Below are positions 26,879-36,078 of a stretch of DNA of 64,000 nucleotides, in pieces. Location of the stretch: assembly GCA_947246685.1 (NCBI GenBank), contig CAMXSN010000001.1, forward strand, positions 337,643 through 401,642, given 5' to 3'. Source of the DNA: an uncultured Clostridia bacterium (lineage in GTDB: Bacteria; Bacillota; Clostridia; Christensenellales; UBA3700). A program made the position numbers and the translations under genes. The notes below the pieces were generated by a model, which saw nothing but the letters and a program-made list of their open reading frames with translations, was not told the DNA's origin and ran no database searches. Numbering within the stretch: position 1 is the first letter of the stretch; the number at the start of each line of letters is the position of its first letter.

Positions 26879-27778
26879 TCAGCGCTCTCCGCCGCGCGCT
26901 TCCGCTTTAGCCTGCAATGCCAGCCTGCGTTTTTCGCAAAGACCTTCAAACCATTTAGTCTCCAAGCGTATCTTGCCGAGTTGCAAAAGTATCTGCAATA
27001 CCACCGCCACGATAAACACAAGATAACATATCAACTGTACGGCTTTGATTTTCGTGCCGCCTATAGTCATAGGATCGGTGCCTTTGATAAATTCCAGCGT
27101 GCCTCTGACAAGTCCGTACCATCCGAGATAGAATATCGCAAAAGTGCCCGTCTTGAGTTTTTTCTTGGGAACATAGAACATGATCAACGCTACCGCAAGC
27201 CCTATAGCGTTGAGAACACCCTCGAAAAAGAACGACGCATAGTGCCACTTGCCGTCCATCTCGATGAATACCGCAAACGGCAGTTTCTGCAACGCAGGAT
27301 TGGTTACCTCTATGCCGTAAAGCTCCTGATTGAAGAAATTGCCCCATCTGCCTATCACCTGACCGAGCAACAGCGCAATACATACGCAATCGGCAACTTT
27401 CATAAGCGAATATTTGCGGTTGCGAAGACAACAGAAGAATATCGCCAACGCACCGCCGAAAATGCCGCCGATTATCGTCAATCCTCCGTTGCTGATATTT
27501 ATCATGTCGACAAATCCCTGCCAACTGTCAAGATGATAATCGCTGCCTATTCTCGGCACAACGTAGAAAATTCTGCAAAAAATTACCGCCAACGGAACTA
27601 CCCATATAAATAATTCCAACGAAAAGTCAAAATCTATACCTCTAGAACGCGATAACAGCAAATATAGACCGTACGCCGATATGATCGCGAGCGTAATTAA
27701 TATTCCGTACCAATACACGTCGCCTATCAGCGGCAGTGTGAATGCAACTCTATCGATTGCCGTCAAAAAATCAAGCAT
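26879..27778 (-). CDS. lgt: Prolipoprotein diacylglyceryl transferase
   Basis: Inner-membrane enzyme that adds diacylglycerol to the lipobox Cys; LspA, encoded at 5.9 kb, acts next. 299 residues with about seven membrane segments, and the family signature GRWGNFFNQELYG is present near 137-149. The gene starts 14 bases after galK and is probably in its transcript. The C-terminus ends RRLALQAKAEARGGER; in the +1 frame an acidic, Ser/Asp-rich reading frame continues past this stop to 26770, so a frameshift at the end of the gene is possible. Confidence 0.94.
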   Translation of the reverse strand: MLDFLTAIDRVAFTLPLIGDVYWYGILITLAIISAYGLYLLLSRSRGIDFDFSLELFIWVVPLAVIFCRIFYVVPRIGSDYHLDSWQGFVDMINISNGGLTIIGGIFGGALAIFFCCLRNRKYSLMKVADCVCIALLLGQVIGRWGNFFNQELYGIEVTNPALQKLPFAVFIEMDGKWHYASFFFEGVLNAIGLAVALIMFYVPKKKLKTGTFAIFYLGWYGLVRGTLEFIKGTDPMTIGGTKIKAVQLICYLVFIVAVVLQILLQLGKIRLETKWFEGLCEKRRLALQAKAEARGGER

Positions 27779-27792
27779 TTTTTCTCCTCAAA

Positions 27793-29052
27793 TCAAAAAA
27801 CTTTGCGCGTTCCGTCATTTCGCACGCCGATAACGTATACGTTGTTTTCGCCGAATACGGAGCGCATTTTTGCCACATAGGAATCAAGTCCGCAGTTGTC
27901 GACGTAGGCGATAACCGTGCCTGCAAAACCGCCGCCGTGCACTCTGACCGCCTTGACGCCCTCGCACTTTTTGCTGAGGTTAATGCCGAGCGGTATTCTC
28001 TGATCAAGATCTCCCAACGGATAGCAATTCTGCAACATGAGATAAGAACTCGTCCCCGAACCGTTGATTGCTTCGCAGAATTTCCTGTCGTTGGCTTTCT
28101 TGATAGCCTTTGCGCATATATCGACGCGCTTGTTTTCGTCAAAGAAATGCATTGCGCGCAAAATCGCTCTGCCCGACACCTTGCGCTGCAACTCGCCGAT
28201 ACCGGCGTAGAAGTCCTCTTCTTTGACCTTTCTAAGTTTCTTTGCGCCGAACTGCCTGGCAACCGCTTCCATCTCCAGACGTATGTCGGCATATTGATCG
28301 GTCAAATCGCTGTGGTCACCGCCCGTGTTAATCAAGACGATATTCAATCCGTCAAACGCCCATTCGATGGACTCGACTTTCATATTCTTAACAGATTTGA
28401 AATCTATGTAGCTAACTCCTCCGAGAGCAATAGCGCTCTGGTCGAGAAGTCCGCACGGCTTGCCGAAGTATTCGCTCTCGGCATAATGCGCCGCCTTTGC
28501 TTTGTCGACTTTGCTTACGGAGCCGCCGTTGTACATTACGTTTAGTATTTCGCATACGAGAACTTCAAAACACGCCGACGACGAAACTCCCGCGCCTCTG
28601 AAAACGTCGCTCGTCGTGGTAGCGCAAAATCCTCCGAGATTCCATCCGTTTTGCCTGAAATAAGCGCATACGCCTCTCACCAGCGAGGCGGAATTGCCCT
28701 TTTCTCTTTCCTTAACGCCCAAATCGTTCAAATCTATCTCTATGGGAGAAAAACCTATCGAATCGACTATTATCTTGCCGGCGCACGGCGTCACGCACGC
28801 AAGAGTGTCGACGCTGATCGACGCGCACAGCACTTTGCCGTTGTTGTGGTCGGTATGGTTTCCGCACACCTCGATTCTGCCCGGCGACGAATAGAACTCT
28901 CCGCCCTCGCCGTATTTACGCGCATGCGTATCGTATATTTCGCGATATCTCTTTGCCTGGTAATCGAGTTTGCCGTCGCCGTAAAGTCTTTTTACCGTTT
29001 GAGCAAAATCGGCATTGTCAGCCAAACTGTCAATAAATTTTCTATCTGCCAT
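27793..29052 (-). CDS. galK: Galactokinase
   Basis: GHMP-family kinase that phosphorylates galactose at C1 (Leloir pathway). 419 residues. Signature GRIEVCGNHTDHNNGKVL near 57-74, the ATP-binding GAGVSSSACFE, and the C-terminal VHGGGFAGTV. It has its own promoter, divergent from galT, whose product uses its product. galE and galM are not in the window. Confidence 0.95.
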   Translation of the reverse strand: MADRKFIDSLADNADFAQTVKRLYGDGKLDYQAKRYREIYDTHARKYGEGGEFYSSPGRIEVCGNHTDHNNGKVLCASISVDTLACVTPCAGKIIVDSIGFSPIEIDLNDLGVKEREKGNSASLVRGVCAYFRQNGWNLGGFCATTTSDVFRGAGVSSSACFEVLVCEILNVMYNGGSVSKVDKAKAAHYAESEYFGKPCGLLDQSAIALGGVSYIDFKSVKNMKVESIEWAFDGLNIVLINTGGDHSDLTDQYADIRLEMEAVARQFGAKKLRKVKEEDFYAGIGELQRKVSGRAILRAMHFFDENKRVDICAKAIKKANDRKFCEAINGSGTSSYLMLQNCYPLGDLDQRIPLGINLSKKCEGVKAVRVHGGGFAGTVIAYVDNCGLDSYVAKMRSVFGENNVYVIGVRNDGTRKVF

Positions 29053-29089
29053 AAAATTCTCCGTATTGATTGAATTTATTTCAAGTTTA

Positions 29090-29118
29090 ATTATAACATA
29101 AAGAATTCTCCGTGTAAA
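29090..29118 (-). promoter_or_regulatory. Predicted sigma-A promoter of galK(-lgt)
   Basis: Minus-strand TTTACA (29113-29118), a 17-base spacer and TATAAT (29090-29095). Confidence 0.6.
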
Positions 29119-29227
29119 TAATTATTTTTAATTGTCGCGCTTTCTATCCCATTTTGCGCGTCGAAGCAATCGCGCGCGGCAAAGTTGCTTTTGTTGACCA
29201 AAATAATTTTTCAATGAGCTTAAAATA

Positions 29228-29256
29228 TTGCAAATATTTGAATATTATTATATAAT
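29228..29256 (+). promoter_or_regulatory. Predicted sigma-A promoter of galT
   Basis: TTGCAA (29228-29233), a 17-base spacer and TATAAT (29251-29256), about 62 bases before the galT start. No clear operator was seen between the two gal promoters. Confidence 0.6.
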
Positions 29257-29317
29257 ATATTTATAGTTAAATTTATTTCCGTTTTGGATAATAGAAAATT
29301 AATTCCGAGAGGTTTTT

Positions 29318-30853
29318 ATGATAAATCAGGACACATTGAAAATCAAACTCGCCCAACTTGTCGACTATGCCAAAGACAATCTATCGCTGAGATTGGAAGA
29401 CGAATCTTTCGTGACCAATACTCTCCTGGCAACGTTCGGTTTGGGCGCACCCGTCACCGATACCGAGGGATACGGCGAATTGCAAAAAGATATCGTAGAC
29501 CCAATCGTGGATTACGCTGCGGAAAGCGGTATGATAAAAGAAGAAGAACGATTGCTTTTTGAAACAAAACTGCTGGGCTCCGTCACGCCTATGCCGTCGT
29601 CTGTCGTGGATAAGTTTGACGTCATAGCCGCAAATAAAGGCGTAAAATCAGCGACCGATTGGCTGTATAAGCTATGCGTGGCAAACAATTATATCAGAAT
29701 GGCTGACATCAGCAAAAATATCAAATGGGAACATAGCGGCAAATTCGGCAAAATCGGCATTACGATAAACCTGTCAAAACCCGAAAAAGATCCCAAACAG
29801 ATAGCAATGGCAAAACTGTTGCCTAAGACGGGATATCCGTCGTGTCTGCTCTGTCCGGAAAACGTGGGCTACGCGGGCAATCTCAATCACCCCGCAAGAC
29901 AGACATTGAGGATCATACCGATAAAACTCGGCGGAGAAAGCTGGTCGCTGCAATATTCTCCTTATCAGTATTATAACGAACACGTCATAGCTCTGTCCAA
30001 CGAGCACCGTCCGATGGCGGTCAACGGCGACACTCTGTTCCGACTTCTGGACTTTGTGGATACGTTCCCCCACTATTTTATCGGCTCCAACGCGGCTCTG
30101 CCGATAGTCGGAGGCTCGATACTCACGCACGACCATTACCAAGGCGGAAGCAAAGTACTGCCCATGTTTGAGGTAGGCGCAAGAAAGAATTTTGCATGCA
30201 AAAAATTCAAAGACGTCAAAATCAGCATCGCCGATTGGTACAACAGCGTGGTGAGAATCTGCGGAAAAAATAAATTCGAAGTGCACGAAACCGCAACAAA
30301 CGTGCTTGAAAAATGGTTTGATTGGAGCGACGAGAGCGTAGGTATACTCTGCAACACCGGCGAACAGCATAATGCCGTTACGCCTATCGCAAGAAAAGAG
30401 GGCGACGGCTATATAGTCGATTTGATACTTCGCAACAACCGCACCGACGAGGCTCATCCTTACGGAATATTCCACCCCGAAGAGAAATTGCACAATATCA
30501 AAAAAGAAGGCATAGGCATTATCGAAGTTATGGGACTATTCATTCTTCCCGGAAGATTGAAAAGCGAGTTGGAAACCGTCAAAGACTATCTGTGCGGCAA
30601 GAAAAACGTCGATCTCAAGGAGTTGAACGACGCCGAAAATCCGATGTTTAAGCACGCCCCGACCATACTGCAACTTGTCAACGATCACGGAACAGGCAGA
30701 GACAGAGTGTTTGCCGATAAAGTCGTGACCGACTACGTCAACGACGCGTGCGAACAAATTTTGGAATGCACCGCCGTGTTCAAAAACGACGAACAAGGTC
30801 AGTCCGCTTTTGACAAATTCATGACGGCGGGACTGGGATATACTCAAATCTAA
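29318..30853 (+). CDS. galT: UDP-glucose--hexose-1-phosphate uridylyltransferase, class II
   Basis: Exchanges UMP between UDP-glucose and galactose-1-phosphate. 511 residues, the length of the Gram-positive GalT2 family (the E. coli type has about 350). Visible: SYPSCLLCPEN-like CLLCPENVGYAGN, HPARQTLRIIP, and the THDHYQGG active-site region. AGAGG precedes the ATG. Divergent from galK; a good terminator follows. Confidence 0.94.
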   Translation: MINQDTLKIKLAQLVDYAKDNLSLRLEDESFVTNTLLATFGLGAPVTDTEGYGELQKDIVDPIVDYAAESGMIKEEERLLFETKLLGSVTPMPSSVVDKFDVIAANKGVKSATDWLYKLCVANNYIRMADISKNIKWEHSGKFGKIGITINLSKPEKDPKQIAMAKLLPKTGYPSCLLCPENVGYAGNLNHPARQTLRIIPIKLGGESWSLQYSPYQYYNEHVIALSNEHRPMAVNGDTLFRLLDFVDTFPHYFIGSNAALPIVGGSILTHDHYQGGSKVLPMFEVGARKNFACKKFKDVKISIADWYNSVVRICGKNKFEVHETATNVLEKWFDWSDESVGILCNTGEQHNAVTPIARKEGDGYIVDLILRNNRTDEAHPYGIFHPEEKLHNIKKEGIGIIEVMGLFILPGRLKSELETVKDYLCGKKNVDLKELNDAENPMFKHAPTILQLVNDHGTGRDRVFADKVVTDYVNDACEQILECTAVFKNDEQGQSAFDKFMTAGLGYTQI

Positions 30854-30870
30854 ACGTAAAAACAAAATAC

Positions 30871-30902
30871 AAGACCTGCGAATACGCAGGTCTTAATTTT
30901 TT
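30871..30902 (+). terminator. Intrinsic terminator of galT
   Basis: AAGACCTGCG, loop AATA, CGCAGGTCTT, then AATTTTTT. Confidence 0.9.
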
Positions 30903-30946
30903 GTCTTAATCATTTGACGGTCGCAGCATACGCGCCGTAAAATCAA

Positions 30947-31531
30947 TCAATACTCTTTTCTGTCCGCCAAAGCTCTCGAAAGCGTCACTTCGTCGGCATA
31001 CTCGATATCGCTGCCCATAGATATACCGCTGGCAAGCCGAGTAACTTTGATGCCCATAGGCTTGATCAACCGCGCGATATAAGTAGCCGTCGCTTCGCCG
31101 TCGATATCGGGATTGGTCGCCATAATTACTTCTTTGACACCTACCAATCTTTGCATAAGCTCTTTTATACGGATATCGTCTACGCCTATTCCCTGCATGG
31201 GATTGAGCGTGCCTTGCAAGACGTGATATACGCCCCTGTAATCCTTTATTTTCTCAAACGCGATTACGTCCTTTGGCTCTTTGACCACACAGATAACCGA
31301 AGTATCCCTCGTGCTACATATTTCGCAAACGTCCGATTGCGTATAGTTGCCGCAGACGCTGCAATAATGTATATTTTTCTTGGTCTCGATCAGCGCGTCG
31401 GCAAAATCTTCAACTTCTTCTTGGCTCATATTGATAACCTTATAAGCGTACCTCTGAGCTGTCTTTGCGCCCACTCCGGGAAGTTTTGAAAATTGCGCGA
31501 CAAGGCGCGATAGAGGTTGATAAAACGACAT
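30947..31531 (-). CDS. recR: Recombination mediator RecR
   Basis: Partner of RecO/RecF that loads RecA at gaps. 194 residues from ATG 31531, two bases after the ybaB stop; a longer in-frame start at 31615 would overlap ybaB and adds non-conserved residues. Helix-hairpin-helix region LPGVGAKTAQRYA, a C4 zinc finger (CSVCGNYTQSDVCEIC) and a Toprim domain starting ICVVKEPKDV, with TNPDIDGEATA, are all visible. Confidence 0.95.
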   Translation of the reverse strand: MSFYQPLSRLVAQFSKLPGVGAKTAQRYAYKVINMSQEEVEDFADALIETKKNIHYCSVCGNYTQSDVCEICSTRDTSVICVVKEPKDVIAFEKIKDYRGVYHVLQGTLNPMQGIGVDDIRIKELMQRLVGVKEVIMATNPDIDGEATATYIARLIKPMGIKVTRLASGISMGSDIEYADEVTLSRALADRKEY

Positions 31532-31532
31532 A

Positions 31533-31859
31533 TTACAATCCCAATCCCGCGAATTTGCCGAGTTTCTCTTCTCTGATAGCCTCAGCCTTAGCAACAGCGT
31601 CGTTGAAAGCCGCAACTATAAGATCTTCGAGCATTTCTACGTCCTCGGGATCGACCGCCTCCGGCTTAATGGAAATAGCGCCGACTATCTTCTCGCAAGT
31701 CATCGTCACCTCGACAAGTCCGCCTCCGCTGGTGCCGGTAACTTCAGTTTCTTTAAGTTCTTCCTGCGCCTCCATCATTTCCTGCTGCATTTTCTGCGCC
31801 TGTCGCATGAGTTGTTGCATATTGCCCATACCGCCGCCGAATCCACCGAATTTTGCCAT
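31533..31859 (-). CDS. ybaB: YbaB/EbfC-family nucleoid-associated protein
   Basis: 108-residue DNA-binding protein with a Gly/Met/Gln-rich N-terminus (GGFGGGMGNMQQLMRQAQKM) and the family core VEVTMTCEKIVGAISI. It sits in the conserved dnaX-ybaB-recR order, co-transcribed and 2-12 bases from each neighbour. Confidence 0.95.
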   Translation of the reverse strand: MAKFGGFGGGMGNMQQLMRQAQKMQQEMMEAQEELKETEVTGTSGGGLVEVTMTCEKIVGAISIKPEAVDPEDVEMLEDLIVAAFNDAVAKAEAIREEKLGKFAGLGL

Positions 31860-31871
31860 AACATTTCTCCT

Positions 31872-33428
31872 TTAACTATTATTTTGTTCTTTATTAATTA
31901 TGCCCGAAGAATTGGTTATGTTGACCATATCTTCGTCAAAAAGGTTCTGAACAGCCTTTATATCCTTATTAAGAGCCTCTTCTTTGTTGAAATATTTGAT
32001 ACTCAAAGCCGTTATTTCAAAGTATCTCTTCCTAATTACGTTCTCAAAAAGTTTGACGTATTGCTTTATTGCGGGCAGGCTCTTCTCGTTGTCTACGTTG
32101 AGATAAAGCGTTCCTCTGTCAAAAGAGAGCGAGTCCGAAGTGATGCCCGCCGCGCACGCATACGCCTGCTGAGAATTTGCCGCGCTTTTGACCGTGTTGA
32201 GCAAATAGCCCCATACTTCGCCGAGATCGAGTCTCAAAGATTCGTCTATGGAATCGAAATGATTTGCGATCGTTCTCACCTTGGATTCAACGTCTTTTAA
32301 TCTTCTGAGGATTGCGTCCCCGTCAAGGTCGACTGTCAAATCGCAAGCCTTGACTATGTTTGTCTCCAACGTTACGCTAGGCGACGCGGAAGCCCGCATT
32401 GCGCTTTCTACGTTGATAAATATCTCTATTATCCGCACCAATGCTCCGTTGTCTGTGCGATTGCTAAGTTCTACCAAAGAATCAAAAACGTCCTTCGGCA
32501 AAGACAGAAATCTGTTGGCATTAGTGCAATTGAGAATATACAGAAGATTGCGCATCATCTTGGAGATGTCTTTTGCAAGCAAACTTACGCTCTTGCCAAG
32601 CGACAGGATTCTGTCCGTCGTCTCCAAAGCCTGCTTTGCGTCGTGGTCTATTATCGCTTTGCACAGCTCCACTACCATCTTGGGCGAACTTGCGCCAAGC
32701 ACTTCGAGCACGTCGTCGTAAGTGAGCTTGTCCGAAGTGTATGACAAACACATATCCGCTACGGAAAGCATATCTCTGACGCTTCCGTCTCCTGCCTCGG
32801 CTATTGCTCTGACGGCTTCTTTTTGATATTCTCTGCCCTCTGCGTCGAGAATTTTTTCAAGATAAGACGAAAGTTCCGACGACGAAAGCAATCGGAAGTC
32901 AAAACGCATACATCTGGATAGAATAGTCTGCGGCAGCTTGTGCACCTCGGTGGTGGCAAGTATAAACACCGTGTGAGATGGAGGCTCTTCAAGCGTCTTT
33001 AACAAAGCGTTGAAAGCCTGCATTGTCAGCATATGGACTTCGTCGATTATATAAACTTTATACTTGCAAGATACCGGAACGTATTTGACTTTCTCGATCA
33101 AATCCCTTATATCGTCGACACTGTTGTTCGACGCGGCGTCCATTTCGAGAATGTCCATATTATTTGCGCTTGCAAGAGCTTTGCAAACTTCGCATTTGCC
33201 GCAAGGCGAACCGTCGGCAAGCGGAGATAAGCAGTTGATTGCTCTGGCAAATATCTTGGCGGTCGAAGTCTTACCCGTACCTCTCGTACCGGTAAACAAA
33301 TATGCGTGAGAAATCTTGCCGCCGAGCACCGCATTGGACAGCGTCTTTATAATATGCTTTTGACCCAACATCTTATCAAAAGCGTCGGGTCTGTATTTTC
33401 TGTATAAAGAAGTATATGCCATATTCAC
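31872..33428 (-). CDS. dnaX: DNA polymerase III subunits gamma and tau
   Basis: AAA+ clamp-loader subunit. 518 residues. Walker A GTRGTGKTSTAK (near 46-57), a C4 zinc module (CLSPLADGSPCGKCEVC), Walker B DEVHML and sensor TTEVHKLP are present, followed by the collar domain and a short C-terminal tau-like region. No frameshifting signal was looked for in detail. First gene of dnaX-ybaB-recR. Confidence 0.96.
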   Translation of the reverse strand: MNMAYTSLYRKYRPDAFDKMLGQKHIIKTLSNAVLGGKISHAYLFTGTRGTGKTSTAKIFARAINCLSPLADGSPCGKCEVCKALASANNMDILEMDAASNNSVDDIRDLIEKVKYVPVSCKYKVYIIDEVHMLTMQAFNALLKTLEEPPSHTVFILATTEVHKLPQTILSRCMRFDFRLLSSSELSSYLEKILDAEGREYQKEAVRAIAEAGDGSVRDMLSVADMCLSYTSDKLTYDDVLEVLGASSPKMVVELCKAIIDHDAKQALETTDRILSLGKSVSLLAKDISKMMRNLLYILNCTNANRFLSLPKDVFDSLVELSNRTDNGALVRIIEIFINVESAMRASASPSVTLETNIVKACDLTVDLDGDAILRRLKDVESKVRTIANHFDSIDESLRLDLGEVWGYLLNTVKSAANSQQAYACAAGITSDSLSFDRGTLYLNVDNEKSLPAIKQYVKLFENVIRKRYFEITALSIKYFNKEEALNKDIKAVQNLFDEDMVNITNSSGIINKEQNNS

Positions 33429-33497
33429 CTTACAAAGGCTATCGTTGAGATAGCCTTAAAGTAATCTAGATTAACAATCGATTGAAATCGATTACAA

Positions 33498-35300
33498 TTA
33501 GTTTTTATCAGATTCGTCCGCGGAATCTTCTTCAATCTCGGAATTGTCATTCTGCGCATCCGCTCCGAAGATATCGTCGGAATCAGCGGTTGTTTCTTCA
33601 ACGGATTCAACCGATTTAATATTATCCGAATTATCGTCTGCGCTATCTATCTTTGCTTGAGCCGCCGAATTTTGTTCGGACTCAACTATAAACGCTCTGA
33701 CCGCATCGGCATTTTCCCAACCGAGAATTGCGGCAACTTCGCCGTAAGTTCTCTCCTGAGTCTTGACGTCGACAATTTTGAGCTGTTCGATAAATTCGCC
33801 TGCCTCGGCTTCGTTCATAGTACCTGCAGCTTTCTTTCTTGCAAGCACTCTCGCAACAGCCTCAACCTGTCTCTTCTCTGTAAACGTATAGAAGAACAGC
33901 GGAATTGCGCACGCTGCCATAGATATTCCGCACAGCAAAGTCGTGGCAAGCCAGTTGCCCGAAATCATCTTCTGATAACCTGCGGAATTGAATAATTCGT
34001 CGGTTATCGTCATCTTAGCATATTTGCTGTCATAGCCGTATTCGCCGAGAACCTGCAACGTAACGAATGCGGTGAGCGCCATACCTATCTTGGAAATGAG
34101 AGTCTGCATGGAGAAACAAATTCCTTCCGCTCTCTTGCCCGTCTTGTCCTCTAGATAGTCTATTGAATCCGCTATCATCGAATACGTAAGAATATTGCTG
34201 AAACCTGACGGTATACCCGCTATTATGATGATTATGTAGAAGAATATCTTTGCTACCGTGCTTGTGCCTTTAGAAGGCAAACCGATAAAATAAAGCAGTA
34301 CCATCAAAGCGCCGCCTATAAGGTGCGACCATATAAATATTGTTTTCTTTCCTAATTTTTTGGAAAGTACGGGAGTAAGCAACGTTGCAAGCAGACCGCC
34401 CGGAACAACCAAAAGGAAAATTACGCCCGCAAGATTCTGATCTCTCAGATTGAACTGCGCATAGTACAATGCGGTGGTCATATAGATAGTACGCAGACCG
34501 CCTAGCACGCCGACCAAAATCATAATAAGAACAGGTTTGTTCTTCATGAGAAGTTTAAGATTTTCTTTAAGAGATTCTGATTCCTTATCCTCATAGAATC
34601 TCTCTTTTGTATTCTTAAATCCAATCCAGAATGTCGGAATGGACATAAGCACGCTGACAACGGCTACAACTATGTATATCCAAATCAAATCGTCGCTCTT
34701 TATCGGCAGCATCTGCTTCTCGGGGTCGGTGTTGGTAAATACCGGTATCGCAATGGATACCAAACCGCTGCCTATCGTCGAGAAAAGACGGGCAACCGTC
34801 AAAAGCGTATTTCTCTTGTCAGTATCGGAAGTCATTGACGACGCCATTCCCCAATACGGAACGTCCAAAGACGTGTAAGCTATACCCCACATCAAATATA
34901 TTACGGTCGAATATGCAAATTTAGCGCCTTGCGACAAATTGGGAAAAGTGGTGAAAAGCAAAACCGTCAAAATGGCAATCGGAATAGGCGAATAAACAAG
35001 ATACGGACGCATCTTGCCCCACTTGCTGCGGGTCTTGTCGACAATCGTGCCCATAATCGGGTCGTTGAACGCGTCGAAAAGTCTTGCCGCGAGGAACATC
35101 CACGACAGCCAAAGCGCGGATACGCCGGCAACGTTGGTCATATAGACCATAAAGAACGTCGTGACAAGCTGACAAATGATATTCTGTCCCAATCCGGCTA
35201 CGGAATAAGACAAAACTTCTTTGGGTTGCATTTCTTCTTTTTTCGTCGGATCTGTGCCGAAAAATTTGCGAAGAAGGGTGTTTTCGTTGATCGAAGCCAT
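33498..35300 (-). CDS. GPH-family (MelB-like) sugar:cation symporter with acidic C-terminal tail
   Basis: 600-residue major-facilitator-type transporter with about twelve membrane segments up to about residue 460. The family motif RLFDAFNDPIMGTIVDKT followed by WGKMRPYL lies near 70-105. GPH transporters import glycosides, pentosides or hexuronides with Na+ or H+. Nearby galK/galT make a galactoside plausible, but the substrate cannot be read. Beyond the core is a long hydrophilic extension (about 465-600) with an acidic, Asp/Ser/Glu-rich end and no known regulatory (EIIA) domain. Confidence 0.88.
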   Translation of the reverse strand: MASINENTLLRKFFGTDPTKKEEMQPKEVLSYSVAGLGQNIICQLVTTFFMVYMTNVAGVSALWLSWMFLAARLFDAFNDPIMGTIVDKTRSKWGKMRPYLVYSPIPIAILTVLLFTTFPNLSQGAKFAYSTVIYLMWGIAYTSLDVPYWGMASSMTSDTDKRNTLLTVARLFSTIGSGLVSIAIPVFTNTDPEKQMLPIKSDDLIWIYIVVAVVSVLMSIPTFWIGFKNTKERFYEDKESESLKENLKLLMKNKPVLIMILVGVLGGLRTIYMTTALYYAQFNLRDQNLAGVIFLLVVPGGLLATLLTPVLSKKLGKKTIFIWSHLIGGALMVLLYFIGLPSKGTSTVAKIFFYIIIIIAGIPSGFSNILTYSMIADSIDYLEDKTGKRAEGICFSMQTLISKIGMALTAFVTLQVLGEYGYDSKYAKMTITDELFNSAGYQKMISGNWLATTLLCGISMAACAIPLFFYTFTEKRQVEAVARVLARKKAAGTMNEAEAGEFIEQLKIVDVKTQERTYGEVAAILGWENADAVRAFIVESEQNSAAQAKIDSADDNSDNIKSVESVEETTADSDDIFGADAQNDNSEIEEDSADESDKN

Positions 35301-35675
35301 AATTTTCTTTCCCTTAAAATACCTAAAAAGGCGTACTTAGAATTATATTAATAATAACATATAAAATTTTTTAGGTCAATAAATTATATTAAATTAAAGT
35401 TAAATTAATGACATTTGTCAACTTATTACCAATATCGGTGATAATTTATCAGAATGTCGTTATATACAGCACATAAACTTAACCGATTCGTCCTGACGAA
35501 ACGTCTATATTTTGTCACGCTTTGTCAATATTTTTGCTCTCATTTTTCTACCCGAGTAATTTTGCGGCGGACTTTTTATGCCCTGCCGCATAATTTTTTT
35601 TGCTTTGGTCAACAATATCATACGACTGATAAATAGCATATTATTTATTAGGACTTTCGTTTTGTGGAGTAAACT
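35301..35675. other. Intergenic region between the GPH transporter and mazF
   Basis: AT-rich, without a credible gene. It holds the transporter promoter (35351-35379) and a TGACA-TT-TGTCA palindrome near 35408-35419. The only plus-strand ORF here (about 60 codons) does not resemble a MazE-type antitoxin. Confidence 0.6.
35351..35379 (-). promoter_or_regulatory. Predicted sigma-A promoter of the GPH transporter
   Basis: Minus-strand TTGACC (35374-35379), a 17-base spacer and TATTAT (35351-35356). Confidence 0.6.
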
Positions 35676-36017
35676 ATGATAAAAAGAGGAGAACTATATT
35701 ACGCAGACCTTAGTCCTGTCGTAGGCAGCGAGCAAGGCGGCATACGTCCCGTACTCGTGGTGCAAAACGACGTCGGCAACAAATACAGCCCGACAATCAT
35801 CGCGGCCGCAGTAACAAGTCAAATAAACAAGGCGAAATTGCCCACGCATATAGAGCTTTCTGCCAAAGAATACGGACTTCAAAAGGATTCTGTCGTGCTC
35901 TTAGAGCAAATACGTACGCTCGATAAAAAGCGGCTCAAAGACAAAATCGGCGAAGTGCCGATAGACACTATGCAAAGAATCAACCAAGCGCTGATGATAA
36001 GCCTTGGATTTTATTGA
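35676..36017 (+). CDS. mazF: MazF/EndoA-type endoribonuclease toxin
   Basis: 113 residues, very similar in layout to B. subtilis EndoA (NdoA), a sequence-specific mRNA interferase. Motifs: [29 protein letters not shown] (catalytic Arg), AAVTSQ (catalytic Thr) and [11 protein letters not shown]. No antitoxin gene adjoins it on either side, which is unusual for the family. A terminator follows. Confidence 0.93.
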   Translation: MIKRGELYYADLSPVVGSEQGGIRPVLVVQNDVGNKYSPTIIAAAVTSQINKAKLPTHIELSAKEYGLQKDSVVLLEQIRTLDKKRLKDKIGEVPIDTMQRINQALMISLGFY

Positions 36018-36020
36018 AAA

Positions 36021-36055
36021 GGCGTATTCGCGATTGCGAATACGCTTTTATTTTA
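36021..36055 (+). terminator. Intrinsic terminator of mazF
   Basis: GCGTATTCGC (36023-36032), loop GATT, GCGAATACGC (36037-36046), then TTTTATTTT. Confidence 0.85.
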
Positions 36056-36078
36056 CCCTGCACGTCAGAGTTCGGCGA

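Noticed and set aside
26780..27613. 277-codon plus-strand frame opposite lgt
   Set aside because: Shadow of lgt, whose signature motif and membrane pattern are intact.
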